A stretch of DNA of 64,000 nt from Lachnoclostridium sp. An196 (lineage in GTDB: Bacteria > Bacillota > Clostridia > Lachnospirales > Lachnospiraceae). Below, one piece after another: positions 1 through 6,872 of the stretch. The position numbers and the translations under genes were made by a program. The DNA lies in contig NZ_NFJZ01000002.1 in NCBI RefSeq assembly GCF_002160135.1, positions 248,001-312,000 on the forward strand, in the 5' to 3' direction. The notes below the pieces were generated by a model. It was not told where the DNA came from. It searched no databases and saw only the letters and a list, made by a program, of their open reading frames with translations. Position 1 is the first letter of the stretch. Each line of letters starts with the position of its first letter.

Positions 1-295
1 CAACCCAACCTCCGGGAAGTGACCATTTTCCGCTATTCTCTTTAACAAGAAGAATTTTTCCATTTTGAAAAATAGCGGCTCTGGTATCAAGTTTTGGCGT
101 CTGGTATCCTGTTTCATTACAGAAAAGGTCTTTCGCTTTTTGAACGGGTATATCTGTCTTATATGCCATTATCTCAGCAGAAATTTCCCGTATCCTTTCA
201 TAGCGTTCTCTATCAAAAATGTCTTTTCCATAGGTCAATCCTGCTTGTGCAAGACTCTGTAATTCTATTGCCCATTCCAGCCATTGTTCTTTCAT
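1..295 (-). CDS. NUDIX hydrolase, N-terminal part (runs off the window)
   Basis: Reading the minus strand from the ATG at 295 gives 98 codons without a stop. The start follows a GGGAGG ribosome binding site. The protein begins MKEQWLEWAIELQSLAQAG, which resembles the helical N-terminal domain that precedes NUDIX domains in ADP-ribose pyrophosphatase-like proteins. It ends in GKWSLPGGWV, the classic start of a NUDIX fold; the NUDIX box itself would lie beyond position 1. It is in the same direction as the XRE regulator upstream (41-bp gap), so the two may be co-transcribed. It may be element cargo or part of a flanking gene. Confidence 0.8.
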   Translation of the reverse strand, partial: MKEQWLEWAIELQSLAQAGLTYGKDIFDRERYERIREISAEIMAYKTDIPVQKAKDLFCNETGYQTPKLDTRAAIFQNGKILLVKENSGKWSLPGGWV

Positions 296-336
296 GGTTA
301 TCCTCCCTTGCTACTGCGATTTTCTCTGATAAAATA

Positions 337-1137
337 TCAGTCATTTTTTTGGTTCATCACTTTCTTTAACAACTTTTGGAACAAGTCGGCAGTTTCTTCA
401 TCCATCGGTGCAAGCTGTCCGATCTGTCCGGCTATCATCGCCGTTACATCGTCAATGGAAAGCGGCTTTTGTTTCTGCTCCGCCAGTGCGTCCCGCATGG
501 CTTGGAACATAGCGGCGGTCACAGCTTCCCCTGGCTGTTCCCCGTTGTCAATATCTTTCTTAATATCCCGCAGGATAGCCAGGAACACATTTTTGATTTT
601 TTCAATCTCTGCTTCATGTTCCCCCATCTTTTGGGCGTTCAAAAGCTGTAAATCCTGCTTTGCTTCCGCCCGGTGTTCCGGGTGTTCTTTCATCAGGTCG
701 GACAGGGAAGCCGTTGCTATCTCGATAAGCTGGTTTCTTGCTGTTATCCCCTTTGCCGCCGTGTCCTGAAAATAAATCCGTATCAAATCTATCAGCTTGG
801 GAAAATTCCTGTGTTCCAACAGGCGGTTGAGGATTTGCACATCAACAGCACCCGTCACAAGCCCCCTCACGGCTCCCTCGGACAAGCCTAATTCAGAAAT
901 ATCGTAGCTTTTACGGACGCTCACGGTAGACAAGCCCAGTATGTAGTCTGTCGATACCTTAAATTCCTTTGCCACACCTATGAGAATATCACTGCTTACC
1001 GTTCTTGTTTCGCCGCTGACAATGCGGCTCAACTGGGAAGCGGAAACGCCTATCTTCTCCGCAAGTTCCTTTTGTGTGATGTGGTTCCCATTGCATAAAT
1101 CGGAAATCCGCTGTCCGGGTGTTCCGGGTAAAGCCAT
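337..1137 (-). CDS. XRE-family helix-turn-helix regulator of the mobile element
   Basis: This 266-residue protein has an N-terminal HTH (about residues 10-65; TQKELAEKIGVSASQLSRI is the recognition part) and a long helical C-terminal region typical of regulators in gut mobilizable elements. The start at 1137 is preferred over an upstream ATG at 1158 because GGAGGAGG sits just before it. It is divergent from the Cys-rich/RepA/Mob operon. Two TTGCA-type inverted repeats lie between them, so it probably represses its own promoter and perhaps the mobilization genes. The regulatory role is inferred. Confidence 0.85.
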   Translation of the reverse strand: MALPGTPGQRISDLCNGNHITQKELAEKIGVSASQLSRIVSGETRTVSSDILIGVAKEFKVSTDYILGLSTVSVRKSYDISELGLSEGAVRGLVTGAVDVQILNRLLEHRNFPKLIDLIRIYFQDTAAKGITARNQLIEIATASLSDLMKEHPEHRAEAKQDLQLLNAQKMGEHEAEIEKIKNVFLAILRDIKKDIDNGEQPGEAVTAAMFQAMRDALAEQKQKPLSIDDVTAMIAGQIGQLAPMDEETADLFQKLLKKVMNQKND

Positions 1138-1162
1138 AAACACGCACCTCCTCCGCATACTT

Positions 1163-1250
1163 CCATTATACAGAATGATTGCAAAAATGCAATTTCCAAA
1201 GTGTAAACTTCATCAAAATGCAATTCTCGCAAAATTCCGGGGATTGCATT
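1163..1250. promoter_or_regulatory. Promoter/operator region of the XRE regulator, with TTGCA-type inverted repeats
   Basis: On the minus strand a TATAAT lies around 1163-1168, just upstream of the regulator's ribosome binding site. Next to it is the perfect inverted repeat ATTGCA-AAAA-TGCAAT at 1178-1193. A second pair of arms, AATGCAAT at 1217-1224 and ATTGCATT at 1243-1250, repeats the same half-sites with wider spacing. Overlap with the -10 fits autorepression by the XRE protein; binding is inferred. Confidence 0.55.
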
Positions 1251-1475
1251 TTTTTCGTGTAGACTTAGGGTAGTTCATCGATGGACAGCACCTTGAAAAC
1301 AGAATGACCGTCCGAAAAGGGATACCCCGGCTGGGGAAGCACCGCAAGGAGCCGGACTTCGGGACAAAATGTCCCGAAGCTACGGGGAGCGTGCCAACGC
1401 TGGAACACGCCGCAGGAATGGGGCAGGAAACCTTTTCGGGGAGAACGGCAACGGAAAGCAAAATGGAGGGAACGC
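1251..1475 (+). other. Leader of the mobilization operon with a strong hairpin
   Basis: I see no gene in this stretch. It holds a perfect 10-bp stem at 1357-1379 (CTTCGGGACA, AAA loop, then the complement) in GC-rich sequence. A short motif CCTTGAAAACAGAAT near 1289 recurs almost unchanged near 3572, upstream of the TnpW-like gene (CCTTGAAAACTGAAT). The two copies suggest a shared leader or transcription-start module within the element. Confidence 0.4.
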
Positions 1476-1889
1476 ATGAGAGATAACCCCTATAAAGACT
1501 TGCCGCCGCTGGAACGCAGGCCGGACGGTTTCCTTTACCGCATGACACCGGCGCAGAGGAAACAGGCGGCCAGCCTGATACGCCGGGAGTGCTGTTGCTG
1601 TGAGGACGGCAACTGCATTGTCCTTGACGATGGGGACACCTGCACCTGCCCGCAGACGGTTTCTTTCTCGGTCTGCTGTAAGTGGTTCCGCTGGGCGGTC
1701 TTGCCGCTGGACGGGACGCTGGAAGCGGAGATTTTTCGGGATAAGGACTTGAAACGCTGCGAGGTCTGCGGCGGTGTGTTCGTCCCCAAATCCAACCGGG
1801 CAAAATACTGCCCCGGCTGTGCCGCCAGAGTTCACAGGCGGCAGAAAACAGAAAGTGAACGGAAAAGGAGGTCTGCTGTGGACAGTTAG
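1476..1889 (+). CDS. Cysteine-rich VLP domain protein
   Basis: This 137-residue protein matches the Cys-rich VLP family often found next to RepA_N and MobV genes in mobilizable elements. Visible marks are MTPAQRKQAASLIRRECC near residue 23, a Cys cluster (ECCCCEDGNC), the KWFRWAVLPLD segment, and a C-terminal Cys pair motif (CEVCGGVFVPKSNRAKYCPGC) that probably binds zinc. The C-terminus is basic. Its function is not established; nucleic-acid binding is a reasonable guess. A GGAGGG ribosome binding site precedes the ATG. Confidence 0.85.
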   Translation: MRDNPYKDLPPLERRPDGFLYRMTPAQRKQAASLIRRECCCCEDGNCIVLDDGDTCTCPQTVSFSVCCKWFRWAVLPLDGTLEAEIFRDKDLKRCEVCGGVFVPKSNRAKYCPGCAARVHRRQKTESERKRRSAVDS

Positions 1890-1932
1890 GAGCGAAAAAA
1901 GCCTTGATTTATCAGGCTTTACAAGCCCCAAA

Positions 1933-1967
1933 CCGGGGCGGGTGGTATAAAGTATCGCCCGCCCCGG
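1933..1967. other. GC-rich inverted repeat between Cys-rich gene and repA
   Basis: Arms CCGGGGCGGG (1933-1942) and CCCGCCCCGG (1958-1967) form a perfect 10-bp stem, enclosed by AAGCCC/GGGCTT. There is no T-run, so this is not a typical terminator. It could regulate the downstream replication gene or act as a replication structure. Confidence 0.5.
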
Positions 1968-2000
1968 AAAACGGGCTTCTAACCGTCCACAAAACGCACT

Positions 2001-2396
2001 ATGACAAATACCATCTATATCCATCAGCTGGAAAAGGCGTTCAGCTTCACCCGGCTCCCGAATTTTCTCTTTGAAGCCCCCACATTCAAGCCCCTGTCTA
2101 ACGAGGCAAAGGTTCTGTACGCCTTTATCCTGCGCCGGACAGAGTTATCCCGCAAGAATGGGTGGGCGGATGACTGCGGACGGATTTTCCTGTATTACCC
2201 TATCTGTGAGGTGGTTGACCTGCTCCACTGTGGGCGGCAGAAAGCGGTGAACACCCTGCGGGAACTGCAATACGCCGGACTGGTGGAAATCCAGAAGCAG
2301 GGCTGTGGAAAACCCAACCGCATTTTTCCAAAATCCTATGAAGCGGTTCCAAACACCGACTTCAAGAAATCCCGTTCTGGTACGCCGGAGGACTGA
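2001..2396 (+). CDS. RepA_N-type replication initiator domain protein
   Basis: This 131-residue protein matches the N-terminal DNA-binding domain of RepA_N initiators (FTRLPNFLFEAPTFKPLSNEAKVLYAFILRRTELS near the N-terminus, then a winged-helix like region with YYPICEVVDLLHCGRQKAVNTLRELQYAGL). Full RepA proteins are much longer, so this is a short or domain-only version, as is common in these elements. It may support transient replication of the excised element or act as a regulator. It is followed by two tandem copies of a 16-bp motif and a candidate oriT. Confidence 0.8.
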   Translation: MTNTIYIHQLEKAFSFTRLPNFLFEAPTFKPLSNEAKVLYAFILRRTELSRKNGWADDCGRIFLYYPICEVVDLLHCGRQKAVNTLRELQYAGLVEIQKQGCGKPNRIFPKSYEAVPNTDFKKSRSGTPED

Positions 2397-2408
2397 AAAC
2401 CGTACCCA

Positions 2409-2446
2409 TGAAGTACGGAAACCGCCCCCTTGAAGTACGAAAACCG
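2409..2446 (+). repeat. Two direct repeats downstream of repA (iteron-like)
   Basis: TGAAGTACGGAAACCG at 2409-2424 and TGAAGTACGAAAACCG at 2431-2446 differ at one base and are spaced 22 bp start to start, about two helical turns. Such phasing fits binding sites for the RepA_N protein encoded just upstream. Confidence 0.5.
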
Positions 2447-2489
2447 GACGGTATATAGAAATACAAAGATTAAAATGATTTATTTATAT

Positions 2490-2566
2490 CCATTCCATTC
2501 CTATCGTATCAGAGATAATTCTGGCGGGATTTTCCCTGTGGAAACCCCCGGATAGGAAAGGAATGG
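2490..2566 (+). other. Candidate origin of transfer (oriT) upstream of the MobV relaxase
   Basis: A long imperfect inverted repeat has arms at 2490-2505 (CCATTCCATTCCTATC) and 2551-2566 (GATAGGAAAGGAATGG), 15 of 16 paired. The interior holds a second small inverted repeat around GGGATTTTCC/GGAAACCCCC. It sits 14 bp before the relaxase start, the usual place for a MobV oriT. The nick site is not identified. Confidence 0.45.
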
Positions 2567-2579
2567 GGAAAGGAGCAGA

Positions 2580-3524
2580 ATGGCACAACACGCAATTTTA
2601 CGGTTTGAGAAACACAAGGGCAACCCGGCAAGGCCGCTGGAAGCCCATCACGAAAGACAGAAAGAACAATACGCCAGCAACCCCGACATTGACACAAGCC
2701 GGAGCAAATACAATTTCCATATCGTCAAGCCGGAGGGACGCTATTACCACTTCATTCAGAGCCGTATCGAGCAGGCAGGATGCCGGACGAGGAAAGACAG
2801 CACACGGTTTGTCGATACGCTGATAACCGCCAGTCCGGAGTTTTTCAAGGGGAAATCTCCAAAGGAGATACAGGCGTTCTTTCAGCGGGCGGCGGAGTTC
2901 CTCACCCACCGGGTAGGACGGGAAAATATCGTGTCGGCGGTGGTACACATGGACGAGAAAACGCCCCACCTGCATTTGACCTTTGTTCCGCTGACAAAGG
3001 ACAACCGCCTGTGTGCAAAGGAGATTATCGGCAACCGGGCAAACCTGACGAAGTGGCAGGACGATTTTCACGCCTATATGGTGGAGAAATATCCGGACTT
3101 GGAGCGTGGGGAGAGTGCCAGCAAGACAGGCCGGAAGCATATTCCCACCCGACTTTTCAAACAGGCGGTTTCCCTCTCCAAACAGGCCAGAGCCATTGAA
3201 GCCGCCCTTGACGGCATTAACCCACTGAACGCCGGAAAGAAAAAAGAGGAAGCCCTCTCCATGCTGAAAAAGTGGTTCCCGCAGATGGAGAACTTCTCCG
3301 GGCAGTTGAAAAAGTACAAGGTCACAATCAATGACCTGTTGGCGGAGAATGAGCAGTTGGAAGCAAGGGCAAAGGCCAGCGAAAAAGGCAAGATGAAAGA
3401 TACGATGGAACGGGCAAAGCTGAAAAGCGAACTGGACAATTTACAGCGGCTGGTTGACCGTATCCCGCCGGATATACTGGCGGAACTGAAACGGCAGCAA
3501 CGGCACACGGTAAAGGAAAGGTGA
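2580..3524 (+). CDS. mobV: MobV-family relaxase (Pre/Mob plasmid recombination protein)
   Basis: This 314-residue relaxase would nick the element's oriT so that a co-resident conjugative element can transfer it. Motif I region is SRSKYNFHIV near residue 40, and the metal-binding His motif HMDEKTPHLHLTF lies near residues 122-135, diagnostic of the Pre/Mob family. The C-terminal third (about 205-314) is highly charged and coiled-coil like. The family is often longer, so this is a compact member. A GGAG site precedes the ATG. No conjugation machinery is seen, so the element is mobilizable rather than conjugative. Confidence 0.9.
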   Translation: MAQHAILRFEKHKGNPARPLEAHHERQKEQYASNPDIDTSRSKYNFHIVKPEGRYYHFIQSRIEQAGCRTRKDSTRFVDTLITASPEFFKGKSPKEIQAFFQRAAEFLTHRVGRENIVSAVVHMDEKTPHLHLTFVPLTKDNRLCAKEIIGNRANLTKWQDDFHAYMVEKYPDLERGESASKTGRKHIPTRLFKQAVSLSKQARAIEAALDGINPLNAGKKKEEALSMLKKWFPQMENFSGQLKKYKVTINDLLAENEQLEARAKASEKGKMKDTMERAKLKSELDNLQRLVDRIPPDILAELKRQQRHTVKER

Positions 3525-3596
3525 TAGATATAAGCAGAAATTTTCGCCGCCCCTGTGCGGCATTGTACCTTGAAAACTGAATATGGAGGACACTGG

Positions 3597-3791
3597 ATGG
3601 CAAAAAGCGAAAGCGATATTTTTACACCCCGGACAGGGCAGGTCATACAAGCAGAGAACGGCACGCAGTATTTTGTATGTGGGAACAACCGTATAAAAAT
3701 CTCCGAACACTTCGCCGCAGGCGGGAAGCCCCTCGGTGATCTGATTGTAGATGTGGTGCGGCATACCGCAGAAAAAGCCGCTTCAACCTGA
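3597..3791 (+). CDS. TnpW-like small transposon protein
   Basis: The 64-residue protein begins MAKSESDIFTPRTGQ and contains NGTQYFVCGNNRIKISEHF followed by a helical tail, similar to the TnpW family of small proteins encoded beside TnpX-type recombinases. The start at 3597 follows GGAGGAC; a longer reading from 3555 lacks a site. Its function is unknown; position just before the recombinase suggests a role in transposition or its control. Confidence 0.6.
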   Translation: MAKSESDIFTPRTGQVIQAENGTQYFVCGNNRIKISEHFAAGGKPLGDLIVDVVRHTAEKAAST

Positions 3792-3891
3792 TAGCCCATC
3801 ATTGATAACGCGCCCACGCTTATGATATAATTGCCATAGAGCAAAAGTATTGTAAGCGTGGGTTGTTTCTTTAGAAGGAGGATTTTTAACG

Positions 3892-5514
3892 GTGAAACAA
3901 CCTTACAATACTACGATTTACAACACGGCGCTTTATATGAGATTGAGCCGGGACGATGAAAACTATGGTGACAGCGTAAGCATTGAAACACAGCGGACAA
4001 TCCTGCAACAGTACGCAAAGGAACAGGGGCTTCATGTAGTCGGTGAGTATGTGGACGATGGCTGGTCGGGGACGAACTTTGAACGCCCGGATTTTCAGCG
4101 CATGATGGACGATGTGGAAGCCGGAAAAGTAAACTGCATTGTCACGAAAGACCTTTCCCGTTTCGGGCGGGAACATGTGATGATGGACTACTATCTGGAA
4201 TTTCTGTTCCCGGAAAAACGGGTGCGCTATATCGCCGTTGCGGAGAATGAGGACACAGAAAAAGGGCTTTCCGATTTTGTCCCGTTCAAAAACCTGTTCA
4301 ATGAATGGTTTGCGAAAGATACGAGCCGCAAGGTAAAGGCCGCTTTCAAAGCAAAGTTTGCCACAGGACAGCGTATCGGCGCCTATGCTCCCATCGGGTA
4401 CAGGAAACACCCGGAAATCAAAAACAAGCTGATAATCGACGAGGAAACCCGCTGGATAGTGGAGAAGATTTTTGACCTTGCCTTTCATGGCAGAGGGGCG
4501 GCCAGTATCACAAGCATACTGATTGCGGAAAAGGTTCCCACTCCGGGATTTATCAACTTTCAGCGTGACGGGACTTTCGCAAACATCTATGCGGGTGCGC
4601 CGGAGGAAAAAAGCTACGCATGGACGATAGCCCAGGTCAAGAGCATTATGAAAGATGAAACCTATATCGGCCATACCATCCACTACCGGGAAACGAACAT
4701 TTCCTTTAAGAACAAACGGAGGGTACGCAAGCCCCAAAGTGAATGGGTGCGGGTGGAGAACACGCAGGAGCCGATTATCAGCGAACAGGTTTTCCGGCAG
4801 GTACAGGAGCAGATAGCAAACCGCCGTAGGAAGTGCAAGGATGGTACAACGCAGATTTTTTCCGGATTGGTAAAATGTGCGGATTGCGGGTGGTCGTTGT
4901 CCTATGGGGAAAACAGGCAGAACAGCAAGCCTTACGGCCATTATCATTGTAGCAAGTACGGACAGGGCACACGCCAATGCTCCATGCACTATATCCGCTA
5001 TGATGTGCTTTACGCCTATGTCCTCTCCCGTCTGCAATACTGGTCGGGGCTGGTACAGCATGATGAAGAACGGCTTTTGAAGCGGCTGTTAAATGCCACT
5101 GATAAGGGACAGGCCGCCGCAAGAAAGAAGCAGACCGCAGAACTGAAAAAGGCAGAGAAGCGGAAAGCCGAAGTCGATACCCTGTTTGCCCGGATGTATG
5201 AGGACTGGGCGGCGGGGCGTATCACGGAATACAACTTCTCTATGCTGTCCGGGAAGTACCAAAGCGAACAGGCTGAACTGGACGAAAAGATTGAACAGCT
5301 TCAATCCGCTATCGCCACTGAAAGCCAGAACGCCGCAGACGCAGAAAAATGGATTGCCTTGATGAAAGAGTGCGTCAATCCAACGGAACTGACCGCCGAA
5401 CTTTTGAATACGCTGATTGAAAAAATCGTTGTCCATGAAGCGGTCAAAGGTGAGGACGGAAGCCGGGAACAGGAGGTAGAAATCTTCTACCGCTTTATCG
5501 GCAAAATTGATTGA
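3892..5514 (+). CDS. Large serine recombinase (TnpX-like) of the mobile element
   Basis: This 540-residue protein should excise and insert the element. The resolvase domain begins with TALYMRLSRDD, in which Ser19 is the likely nucleophile; the Arg-rich catalytic part continues in LSRFGREH. A recombinase domain follows (about 160-280), then a zinc-ribbon with CADCGWSLSYG and CSKYGQGTRQC (about 325-370) and a coiled coil (about 400-460). The start is GTG with a strong AAGGAGG site. It lies at the very end of the element, pointing out, with about 26 bp to the inferred right junction. Confidence 0.93.
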   Translation: MKQPYNTTIYNTALYMRLSRDDENYGDSVSIETQRTILQQYAKEQGLHVVGEYVDDGWSGTNFERPDFQRMMDDVEAGKVNCIVTKDLSRFGREHVMMDYYLEFLFPEKRVRYIAVAENEDTEKGLSDFVPFKNLFNEWFAKDTSRKVKAAFKAKFATGQRIGAYAPIGYRKHPEIKNKLIIDEETRWIVEKIFDLAFHGRGAASITSILIAEKVPTPGFINFQRDGTFANIYAGAPEEKSYAWTIAQVKSIMKDETYIGHTIHYRETNISFKNKRRVRKPQSEWVRVENTQEPIISEQVFRQVQEQIANRRRKCKDGTTQIFSGLVKCADCGWSLSYGENRQNSKPYGHYHCSKYGQGTRQCSMHYIRYDVLYAYVLSRLQYWSGLVQHDEERLLKRLLNATDKGQAAARKKQTAELKKAEKRKAEVDTLFARMYEDWAAGRITEYNFSMLSGKYQSEQAELDEKIEQLQSAIATESQNAADAEKWIALMKECVNPTELTAELLNTLIEKIVVHEAVKGEDGSREQEVEIFYRFIGKID

Positions 5515-5533
5515 ATGATACCAATATCTTTAA

Positions 5534-6127
5534 CTATGTGATACCGGAAGAGCATTTCCAGATGTAAACATCCTGGAGGATTTGTGCAGGGAATTGGAAA
5601 TCAGTATCAGCGAGCTTCTGGCAGGAAAGCGGATTGAGCCGGAGTATTGCCAGAAGGAAGCCGAGAAGATGCTGGTGGATTCTGTCGGTGAGGCACAGCT
5701 TTATAAGTTTCAGACCGTACTTTATGCCATGGGAGCGGTGGAGATTATTCTGTTTTATATCCCGTTTTTAAGAAGGGACACTTTCCTGCCGAGTGCTGAT
5801 CTGGTGAATCTCTTATGCTGGACGGCTCTTATAGTTATATTGGGCTGTGGGATTTATCTGGATAGGAGAATCCCCGGACTGGCGTTCCGAACCACGAACA
5901 GATTTCTGGAAGGTGCAGTGGGGGCGGTTTATTTTATATTGTTTCTGGCCCTCAATTTTTGTGTTGCAGGAGGACAGGAAACGATAAGCAACACAGCCTC
6001 TGGAGAAAAATTGATGGTCGGAATGACTGCGGCGGCAGGGCTGGCTTTTGTGGTCGCTGCCAGAGTTATTCAGGCAGGTGTAAAAAGGAAAAGAAGGGGG
6101 AAAAAGGATGGAGTATCGAGTGGATGA
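5534..6127 (+). pseudogene. 3' fragment of an XRE-type membrane regulator, cut by the mobile element
   Basis: The frame open from 5534 reads TGRAFPDVNILEDLCRELE and ISISELLAGKRIEPE, the end of an XRE HTH and its usual linker; the first helices are missing. The remaining ~180 codons encode about four membrane segments (around LYAMGAVEIILFYIPF, LLCWTALIVILGCGIYL, AVGAVYFILFLALNF and MTAAAGLAFVVAARVI). Upstream of TGR is element sequence, so the recombinase most likely inserted into this gene. The 5' half should sit at the far side of the element, outside the window. No start codon or promoter is evident. Confidence 0.7.
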
Positions 6128-6332
6128 TCAGGAACTGGAGACGTCAGTTTTCCTTTCCTTTGTTAATAAAATCTGGCCGGGGAATTATGATGTGGATAAG
6201 ACGCGCGCGGCATTGGCTAAAACTCTAAATATAACCGCATATGATGGTCAGGTGTTGGTGGGCTGCCTGCGTATCCTTACAGATGGTTATTATTTTGGAA
6301 CGATTACAGAAAATGACGAGGCAGAAAAATGA
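6108..6332 (+). pseudogene. N-terminal fragment of a GNAT acetyltransferase
   Basis: The reading frame starts at an ATG overlapping the previous gene by 20 bp, as in a coupled operon. It reads like the first half of a small GNAT enzyme (VDKTRAALAKTLNITAYDGQ, then LVGCLRILTDGYYFGTIT), where the family continues with the acetyl-CoA binding loop. Instead the frame ends after a few unrelated codons. The catalytic core and CoA loop are missing, so the product should be inactive. Confidence 0.6.
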
Positions 6333-6850
6333 ACGCTTCTTTCCTGTTGTGCCCTTTCTTAATAATTCGATTTGTGCTATTATCTGTTTTAAATGGAAAA
6401 GCAATCCGGCGCGCCGCCTATTTTGCGCCGCTGCAGGGCGGTGAAAGGATTGCATACTGTATTTATCAGATATCTAATATTGCTGTCTTTTTATCTTTGT
6501 TTTTCCTGACTGTAAAAATTGATTTTACATGGTTCTTTTATCTGGGACTTGGATGTTACCTTGTCGGGCTGTGCCTGTGTACGGCAGCCGTCATAAATTT
6601 TTCTATGCCGGATGAAAACGGGTTGAATACAAATGGGATCTACAGATTTTCCCGTAATCCCATGTATGTGGCTTATTTTGTGTGTTTTACAGGAATGGCG
6701 TGAATGACTCGGTCTTGGCTATTATTGGAGATGACGCTGATTTTCCAGATCTCCGGACACTGGATCATTCTTTCAGAGGAGAGATGGTGCGCGGAAAAAT
6801 TCGGAGACGCTTATGAGCAGTACAGGAGACGAGTAAGGCGGTATATTTAA
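6329..6850 (+). pseudogene. Isoprenylcysteine methyltransferase-like membrane protein with an internal stop
   Basis: The upstream part (6329-6700) contains membrane segments and the family motif GIYRFSRNPMYVAYF. A TGA at 6701-6703 interrupts it, and translation in the same frame from 6704 continues with the normal C-terminus (LTLIFQISGHWIILSEERW-like sequence, then EKFGDAYEQYRRRVRRYI) up to a TAA at 6848. So a single nonsense change appears to have broken the gene rather than a frameshift. The family (ICMT/PEMT) methylates lipids or prenylcysteine-like thiols. It lies in a decayed strip with the two fragments before it. Confidence 0.65.
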
Positions 6851-6872
6851 GAGGGAGGGATCAGACAGACGA

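Larger units (their letters stand above)
1..5541 (+). mobile_element. Right part of a mobilizable serine-recombinase element (Tn4451/TnpX-like)
   Basis: The block carries an XRE regulator, a Cys-rich VLP protein, a RepA_N protein, a MobV relaxase, a TnpW-like protein and, at the end, a large serine recombinase. This is the usual set for non-self-conjugative mobilizable elements of gut Clostridia. The right boundary is inferred: at about 5540 the sequence enters the reading frame of a chromosomal XRE regulator. A GA dinucleotide at 5540-5541 would fit the GA crossover known for TnpX-type recombinases. The left end lies outside the window, so whether the NUDIX gene is cargo cannot be decided here. 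Confidence 0.75.
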
